A DNA stretch of 11,375 bases from Klebsiella pneumoniae. GTDB taxonomy: Bacteria; Bacteroidota; Bacteroidia; Flavobacteriales; Flavobacteriaceae. The stretch spans positions 1-11,375 of the forward strand of contig CALPPA020000038.1 of NCBI GenBank assembly GCA_943325355.2, in the 5' to 3' direction. Both the position numbers and the translations under genes were made by a program. The notes under the pieces were generated by a model. The model was not told where the DNA came from. It saw only the letters and a list, made by a program, of their open reading frames with translations, and searched no databases. Of this stretch, positions 6,679 to 11,375 are shown one piece after another. The stretch's first letter is position 1. Each line of letters opens with the position of its first letter.

Positions 6679-7680
6679 ATGTCAAAAATTCAACAAGCTA
6701 TCAAAAAACGAATTCTCGTACTCGACGGAGCAATGGGAACAATGTTGCAACGCTATAATTTTTCAGAAGAAGATTTCCGAGGAGAACAGTTCAAAGACTT
6801 TCCACATTCGCTCAAAGGGAACAACGATTTATTGTCCATTACCCAACCAAAAGCGATTGCAGCAGTTCACGCCGCTTATTTTGAAGCAGGAGCTGATATT
6901 GTGGAAACCAATACGTTTTCTGGAACAACAATTGGAATGGCGGATTATCATCTCGAAGAATATGTCTACCAACTCAACTATGAATCGGCAAAAATCGCCC
7001 GTGAAGTAGCCGATGAATTCACAGCCAAGAATCAAGACAAACCTCGTTTTGTTGCCGGTTCCATCGGGCCAACAAACAGAACGGCCAGTATGTCGCCAGA
7101 CGTGAACGATCCAGGTTACAGAGCCGTAACTTTCGATGATTTACGCATTGCTTACAAACAACAAGTCGAAGCGTTAATTGATGGTGGAGTAGATTTGCTT
7201 TTGGTAGAAACTATTTTCGATACTCTAAATGCAAAAGCGGCACTTTTCGCCATCGAAGAAGTCAAAGACGAACGTCACATAGATATTCCAATAATGGTTT
7301 CAGGAACCATTACCGATGCTTCAGGAAGAACACTTTCTGGACAAACGGTGGAAGCTTTCTTGGTTTCGGTATCACATATTCCGTTGTTGAGCGTAGGTTT
7401 CAATTGTGCCCTTGGTGCTGATTTATTGAAACCCTATTTGCAAACATTGTCGCAAAACACTTCATTCAATGTGTCTGCTCATCCTAATGCCGGATTGCCG
7501 AACGCTTTTGGAGAATACGACGAAACACCAGAGCAAATGCAAGCCCAAATACGAAGCTATCTCGAAGATAATTTAGTAAACATCATAGGCGGTTGTTGCG
7601 GAACAACCCCTGAACACATCAAGTTGATTGCCGATATTGCCAAGGATTATAAACCTAGAGTATCAACAGCGACAATGTAA
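6679..7680 (+). CDS. metH: Methionine synthase, homocysteine-binding part (split MetH N-terminal module)
   Basis: Homocysteine S-methyltransferase module of cobalamin-dependent methionine synthase; it binds and activates homocysteine through zinc. The 333 residues match the first barrel of full Met[11 protein letters not shown] at 15-24, the ETNTFSGT region near 76-83, GSIGPTNRT near 127-135, and zinc ligands C243 (FNCALG) and C306/C307 (GGCCGTTP). The protein ends where the folate-binding domain would begin in E. coli MetH. The next gene carries the remaining domains, and the two lengths (333 + 893) add up almost exactly to the single-chain enzyme (about 1227). The start is preceded by an A-rich stretch, and upstream lies the SAM-I riboswitch. 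A stand-alone betaine- or SMM-type methyltransferase is less likely given the neighbour. Confidence 0.93.
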   Translation: MSKIQQAIKKRILVLDGAMGTMLQRYNFSEEDFRGEQFKDFPHSLKGNNDLLSITQPKAIAAVHAAYFEAGADIVETNTFSGTTIGMADYHLEEYVYQLNYESAKIAREVADEFTAKNQDKPRFVAGSIGPTNRTASMSPDVNDPGYRAVTFDDLRIAYKQQVEALIDGGVDLLLVETIFDTLNAKAALFAIEEVKDERHIDIPIMVSGTITDASGRTLSGQTVEAFLVSVSHIPLLSVGFNCALGADLLKPYLQTLSQNTSFNVSAHPNAGLPNAFGEYDETPEQMQAQIRSYLEDNLVNIIGGCCGTTPEHIKLIADIAKDYKPRVSTATM

Positions 7681-7687
7681 TTTGTAG

Positions 7688-7707
7688 AGACGCGTTAAAT
7701 CGCGTCT
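7688..7707. repeat. Small GC-rich inverted repeat between the metH genes
   Basis: AGACGCG (7688-7694) and CGCGTCT (7701-7707) form a perfect 7-base stem around the 6-base loop TTAAAT, starting 8 bases after the stop of the first metH gene. It is much more GC-rich than the surroundings and resembles GTAGAGACGCG-type repeats known between flavobacterial genes (from memory). There is no T run after it, so termination is unlikely to be efficient. Confidence 0.6.
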
Positions 7708-7715
7708 AAATTATA

Positions 7716-7751
7716 GCCGCAAATTCACTGAAAAATTCGTGAATTTGTGGC
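7716..7751. repeat. 13-base-pair hairpin just upstream of the second metH gene
   Basis: GCCGCAAATTCAC (7716-7728) pairs over its whole length with GTGAATTTGTGGC (7739-7751), with one G-U, around a 10-base loop. It ends 15 bases before the start codon at 7767. The sequence looks like a flavobacterial interspersed repeat. In the mRNA the stem could protect the transcript end or affect initiation of the second subunit. Confidence 0.65.
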
Positions 7752-7766
7752 AAAACAAAATAAAAA

Positions 7767-10448
7767 ATGGCACACAATAAAGATAGAAGAAACCTAGTAT
7801 TATCGGGATTAGAACCCTTAATCATTACGCCGAAAAGCGTATTTGTTAACATTGGGGAACGAACCAACGTGACTGGTTCCAGAAAATTTCTCCGATTAAT
7901 CAAGGAAGGCAACTACGAAGAAGCATTGAGCATTGCCAAAGAGCAAGTAGAAGGAGGTGCGCAAATCATCGATATCAATATGGATGAAGGAATGCTCGAT
8001 GGTGAATATGCGATGACAAAATTCTTAAATTTAATCGCCGCCGAACCAGATATTTCGCGTGTCCCGATTATGATTGACAGCTCGAAATGGGACATTATCG
8101 AAGCGGGCTTGAAAGTTGTTCAAGGGAAATGTGTTGTAAACTCGATTTCATTGAAAGAAGGGGAAGAACAATTTATTCATCACGCCAAATTAATCAAGCG
8201 CTACGGAGCAGCAGTAATTGTTATGGCTTTTGATGAGGTTGGTCAAGCTGATAATTACGAAAGACGTATTGAAATTTGCCAACGTTCGTATGATATTTTA
8301 GTCAACAAAGTAAACTTTCCTCCACAAGATATTATTTTCGATTTGAATATATTTCCTGTAGCAACAGGAATGGAAGAACACCGCCTGAATGCTTTGGATT
8401 TCTTTAGAGGAACCAAATGGGTTCGAGAAAATTTGCCACACGCACACATCAGTGGTGGTGTGAGTAACGTTTCGTTTTCGTTCAGGGGAAATGACACCGT
8501 TCGTGAAGCGATGCACTCGGTTTTCTTGTACCACGCCATCAAAAATGGGATGACGATGGGAATCGTAAACCCGGAGATGCTTTCTATTTACGATGAAATC
8601 CCAAAAGATTTGTTGGAACACGTGGAAGACGTAATTCTAAACCGTCGTGATGATGCCACCGAAAGACTGTTGGATTTTGCCGAAAATGTAAAAGGAGATT
8701 CCAAAAGCAACGAGAAAGCAGTTCAAGAATGGCGTTCGGGAACAGTTCAAGAACGAATCACACATTCACTTGTAAAAGGAGTGGATGCTTTTATAGAACT
8801 CGACGTGGAAGAAGCGCGATTGGCAGCCACAAAACCTATTGAAGTGATTGAAATTAACTTAATGGCGGGAATGAATGTCGTAGGAGATTTGTTTGGTTCC
8901 GGGAAAATGTTTTTGCCACAAGTTGTAAAATCAGCTCGTGTAATGAAAAAAGCTGTGGCTTATTTGTTGCCGTATATCGAAGCAGCAAAACAAGTTGGCG
9001 ACAAACAAGGGAACGGAAAAATATTGATGGCAACCGTAAAAGGCGATGTACACGATATTGGAAAAAACATTGTAAGCGTGGTTTTGGCTTGTAATAATTA
9101 CGAAATCATTGACCTTGGGGTAATGGTTCCGCCAGAAAAAATTATTGCCGCAGCCATTGAGTACGAAGTGGATATCATTGGCTTGAGCGGATTAATCACG
9201 CCATCACTAGACGAAATGGTGTATCTCGCAAAAGAATTGGACAAAAGAGGAATGAATATTCCAGTGATGATTGGTGGAGCAACCACTTCTCGAGCGCACA
9301 CGGCCGTGAAAATTGCGCCTCAATACAGACAAACCGTGATTCACGTAAACGATGCTTCAAGAGCCGTTACGGTTGCTGGAAATTTATTGGATGATAATAG
9401 AGAGAAATACACCAGCGATATTCGAACCGATTACGATGCTTTTAGAGAAGCTTTTTTAAATCGTTCGCGAGACAAGAATTTCTTAACCATTGAACAAGCC
9501 CGTAAAAATAAATTACAATTGGATTGGAAGAATTTCAATCCTGTAAAACCCAATTTTATAGGTACAAAAACAATTGAAATTGATTTGGATGTTTTAGTTC
9601 CTTACATCGACTGGACTCCATTTTTTAGAACTTGGGAATTGTTTGGGAAATATCCTGCGATTCTGACTGATGAAGTGGTTGGCGAACAAGCGACTTCTGT
9701 TTTTCAGGATGCTCAGGAAATGTTGAAAGTCATTTTGAAAGAAAAGAAATTACAAGCCAAAGGAATTTACGGAATTTTCCCTGCAAATCAAATCAACGAT
9801 GACGATATTGAATTGACAGACGAAAACGGAAAACCATTGCAGACATTCTTGACTTTACGTCAACAAGCACAAAAAACAAAAGGTGCTCCAAATATCGCTT
9901 TGGCGGATTTTATCGCTCCAAAAGATAACGGTGTTACCGATTATATGGGAGCATTTTGTGTAACGACCGGTTTTGGTGTTGACGTATGGGCGGCTGAATT
10001 CGAAAAGGATTTGGACGATTACAATTCGATTATGGTCAAAGCATTGGCAGACCGTTTTGCAGAAGCTTTCGCCGAATATTTACACGAAAAAGTACGTAAA
10101 GAAATTTGGGGTTATGCAGTGCACGAAAATCTAAGTACCGAAGCAATGATAGAGGAAATTTACGAAGGAATTCGTCCAGCACCCGGTTATCCAGCTTGTC
10201 CCGACCATTTAGAAAAGCCCACGATTTGGAAATTACTTGATGTAGAAAATAAAATTGGAGTAACTTTGACCGAAAGCATGGCAATGTGGCCAGCATCTTC
10301 GGTTTCTGGATATTATTTTGGAAACCCGGAAAGCAAGTATTTTGGACTCGGAAAAATAAAAGAAGACCAAGTCGTTGATTATGCCAAACGAAGAAGTATT
10401 TCAACCGATAAGGCGATGAAATGGTTGAACCCAAATATTGCAGACTAG
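7767..10448 (+). CDS. metH: Methionine synthase, folate/cobalamin/activation part (split MetH C-terminal module)
   Basis: Transfers the methyl group of 5-methyl-tetrahydrofolate to cobalamin and on to homocysteine bound by the partner chain. The domains of the 893 residues follow the order of full MetH: pterin-binding barrel at about 20-285 ([13 protein letters not shown] near 26-38, IDINMDEGM near 68-76), cobalamin cap at about 325-405, the B12 Rossmann domain with DVHDIGKNI, where H429 is the lower axial cobalt ligand, and the SAM-dependent reactivation domain at about 570-893 with [12 protein letters not shown] at 803-814. The homocysteine-binding barrel is absent and is encoded by the preceding gene, 86 bases upstream. 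The start at 7767 precedes the first conserved strand and follows an A-rich stretch. The reactivation domain implies repair of oxidised cobalamin with SAM and a flavodoxin- or ferredoxin-type donor. Confidence 0.95.
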   Translation: MAHNKDRRNLVLSGLEPLIITPKSVFVNIGERTNVTGSRKFLRLIKEGNYEEALSIAKEQVEGGAQIIDINMDEGMLDGEYAMTKFLNLIAAEPDISRVPIMIDSSKWDIIEAGLKVVQGKCVVNSISLKEGEEQFIHHAKLIKRYGAAVIVMAFDEVGQADNYERRIEICQRSYDILVNKVNFPPQDIIFDLNIFPVATGMEEHRLNALDFFRGTKWVRENLPHAHISGGVSNVSFSFRGNDTVREAMHSVFLYHAIKNGMTMGIVNPEMLSIYDEIPKDLLEHVEDVILNRRDDATERLLDFAENVKGDSKSNEKAVQEWRSGTVQERITHSLVKGVDAFIELDVEEARLAATKPIEVIEINLMAGMNVVGDLFGSGKMFLPQVVKSARVMKKAVAYLLPYIEAAKQVGDKQGNGKILMATVKGDVHDIGKNIVSVVLACNNYEIIDLGVMVPPEKIIAAAIEYEVDIIGLSGLITPSLDEMVYLAKELDKRGMNIPVMIGGATTSRAHTAVKIAPQYRQTVIHVNDASRAVTVAGNLLDDNREKYTSDIRTDYDAFREAFLNRSRDKNFLTIEQARKNKLQLDWKNFNPVKPNFIGTKTIEIDLDVLVPYIDWTPFFRTWELFGKYPAILTDEVVGEQATSVFQDAQEMLKVILKEKKLQAKGIYGIFPANQINDDDIELTDENGKPLQTFLTLRQQAQKTKGAPNIALADFIAPKDNGVTDYMGAFCVTTGFGVDVWAAEFEKDLDDYNSIMVKALADRFAEAFAEYLHEKVRKEIWGYAVHENLSTEAMIEEIYEGIRPAPGYPACPDHLEKPTIWKLLDVENKIGVTLTESMAMWPASSVSGYYFGNPESKYFGLGKIKEDQVVDYAKRRSISTDKAMKWLNPNIAD

Positions 10449-10523
10449 GTTTTAGTTGGTCGTTGATTGTTGTCAGTTTAAAATTGGAATCAACATCTAC
10501 AATAATTTGAAAGGGAATAAATT

Positions 10524-10880
10524 ATGGAGTATAATAAATTAGAAGTTTGGATAGAAGCTAGAAAACTAGTCAATTTATTGTACGATTCATCCAAATTATT
10601 TCCAAAAGAGGAATTGTTTGGTTTGACAAATCAAATGCGAAGAGCTGTTGTTTCTATACCTTCGAACATTGCTGAAGGCTGTGGTCGTCATACATCTAAA
10701 GACACATTGCATTTTTTACATATTTCAAGAGGTTCATTATATGAATTAGAAACTCAATATTATTTAGCTTTGGATCAAAAATATATTGATGTTAATAATT
10801 TTAATATTGCTTTTGAACAGATTCAAATTTGTAAAAAATTGATAAATGGGTTTATAAATTATTATAAAAATAAAATTTAG
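10524..10880 (+). CDS. Four-helix-bundle protein, 23S rRNA intervening-sequence (IVP) family
   Basis: Small helical protein of 118 residues of the four-helix-bundle family first seen in intervening sequences of 23S rRNA genes and since found free-standing in many genomes; its molecular role is not established. Family signatures are visible: LEVWIEARKLV at 6-16, LFGLTNQMRRAVVSIPSNIAEG at 31-52 followed by GR at 54-55, and the FLHISRGSLYELETQYYLAL stretch. It is about the usual length and appears intact. A partial Shine-Dalgarno-like AAGGGA lies about 8 bases before the ATG, unusual beside the A-rich leaders of its neighbours. The gene is visibly richer in A/T than metH and metF, and lies between them with non-coding DNA on both sides, so it looks like an acquired passenger rather than a methionine enzyme. 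Confidence 0.88.
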   Translation: MEYNKLEVWIEARKLVNLLYDSSKLFPKEELFGLTNQMRRAVVSIPSNIAEGCGRHTSKDTLHFLHISRGSLYELETQYYLALDQKYIDVNNFNIAFEQIQICKKLINGFINYYKNKI

Positions 10881-10913
10881 TTAATGGCTAATAGCTGTTG
10901 GTTTTAGAATTAG

Positions 10914-10944
10914 AACCATCAACCATCAACCATCAACCATCAAC
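10914..10944. repeat. Tandem heptamer repeat (AACCATC x4 plus AAC)
   Basis: Four perfect copies of AACCATC (10914-10941) followed by AAC, ending 9 bases before the metF start. A 5-base stem TGGTT (10899-10903) / AACCA (10914-10918) joins it to the preceding sequence. Copy number of such a short repeat can change by slippage, which would alter the distance between upstream elements and metF. Confidence 0.85.
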
Positions 10945-10953
10945 TTTAATAAA

Positions 10954-11375
10954 ATGAAAGTAACAGAACACATAGAAGACGCACAAGGAAAAACATTATT
11001 TTCTTTCGAGATTATTCCACCACAAAAAGGGAAAAGCATTCAGGAATTATACGACAATATTGATCCGTTGATGGAGTTTAAACCGCCATTTATAGACGTG
11101 ACGACTTCGCGTGAAGAATATATTTATGTGGATAAAGGCAACGGATTATTGGATAAAAAATTAACCAGAATGCGCCCTGGAACTTTAGGAATTTGTGCTT
11201 CCATAAAACATAAATATTCTGTTGACACTGTTCCTCACGTACTTTGTGGAGGATTTACCAAAGAGGAAACCGAATATTTACTGGTAGATTGTCATTATCT
11301 AGGAATCAATAATGTAATGGCTTTGCGTGGCGATGCAATGAAAGACGAGCAATCTTTTGTGGCGAAAGAAGGCGG
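10954..11375 (+). CDS. metF: Methylenetetrahydrofolate reductase, 5' part (cut by window end)
   Basis: Flavoprotein that reduces 5,10-methylene-tetrahydrofolate to 5-methyl-tetrahydrofolate, the methyl donor for the MetH pair upstream. The first 140 codons are present and open to the end of the window. Visible family motifs are FSFEIIPP (16-23), where E19 matches the catalytic glutamate of E. coli MetF (E28), DVTTS at 48-52, HVLCGGFTKEE at 95-105 and NNVMALRGD at 119-127. The start follows an AT-rich spacer after the heptamer repeat. No clear promoter was found directly upstream, so it is probably transcribed with metH from the riboswitch promoter, through the four-helix-bundle gene. Confidence 0.95.
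   Translation, partial: MKVTEHIEDAQGKTLFSFEIIPPQKGKSIQELYDNIDPLMEFKPPFIDVTTSREEYIYVDKGNGLLDKKLTRMRPGTLGICASIKHKYSVDTVPHVLCGGFTKEETEYLLVDCHYLGINNVMALRGDAMKDEQSFVAKEG

Noticed and set aside
7678..7770. Split metH as a frameshift or sequencing error
   Set aside because: The halves are separated by 86 bases of non-coding hairpin sequence, with a proper stop and a new start at a domain boundary, so one indel cannot join them.
10036..10434. 132-codon open frame on the - strand inside the second metH gene
   Set aside because: It lies wholly within the conserved MetH activation domain, has no recognisable motif, and is explained by codon bias of the + strand gene. The same applies to the antisense frames at 4132-4515 and 8298-8621.
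10484..10523. Own promoter for the four-helix-bundle gene
   Set aside because: ATAATTTG near 10502-10509 resembles a -7 box but does not match TAnnTTTG, and the nearest TTG (10484-10486) is too close.
10914..10944. Heptamer repeats as a CRISPR array
   Set aside because: Units are 7 bases long, directly adjacent and without spacers.

Overview
The window looks like chromosome from a Flavobacteriaceae member, probably Flavobacterium or a close relative. The evidence is low GC, starts preceded by A-rich stretches rather than Shine-Dalgarno sites, one TAnnTTTG-type -7 box, short flavobacterial intergenic repeats, and protein architectures typical of the phylum (a sulfite reductase with a C-terminal HEPN-like domain and a methionine synthase split into two genes). 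All supported genes lie on the + strand. No rRNA, tRNA, CRISPR array, phage gene or transposase was seen.

Region 1 (1-6206) is an assimilatory sulfate/sulfite reduction cluster: cysN (ATP sulfurylase large subunit), a one-chain siroheme/4Fe-4S sulfite (or nitrite) reductase, uroporphyrinogen-III methyltransferase, a CysG-N/Met8-type siroheme-forming dehydrogenase, a thioredoxin-reductase-like ferredoxin-NADP reductase, and an adrenodoxin-type 2Fe-2S ferredoxin. The three middle genes overlap or nearly touch. The set gives the reductase, its cofactor pathway (siroheme) and a plausible electron path NADPH -> flavoprotein -> ferredoxin -> reductase. cysD would be expected just upstream of base 1.

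Region 2 (6207-6678) is a 472-base control region. In order it holds a hairpin after the ferredoxin gene, a -7 promoter box, a full SAM-I (S-box) riboswitch aptamer, a small hairpin, a 61-base inverted-repeat element with a recognisable interspersed-repeat core, and a nine-codon leader frame ending one base before the next gene.

Region 3 (6679-11375) is the methionine/one-carbon module: the homocysteine-methyltransferase part of MetH (333 aa), an 86-base spacer made largely of two hairpins, the folate/cobalamin/activation part of MetH (893 aa), a small four-helix-bundle (23S rRNA intervening-sequence family) gene flanked by non-coding sequence, a tandem heptamer repeat, and the first 140 codons of metF. 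Sulfide from region 1 can be assimilated towards homocysteine; MetF supplies 5-methyl-THF and the two MetH chains make methionine, with SAM fed back through the riboswitch. Nothing here is a clearly new system. The most unusual items are the HEPN-like tail on the sulfite reductase, the hairpin-filled split in metH, the possible alternative P1 pairing of the riboswitch, and the four-helix-bundle gene sitting in the met cluster.
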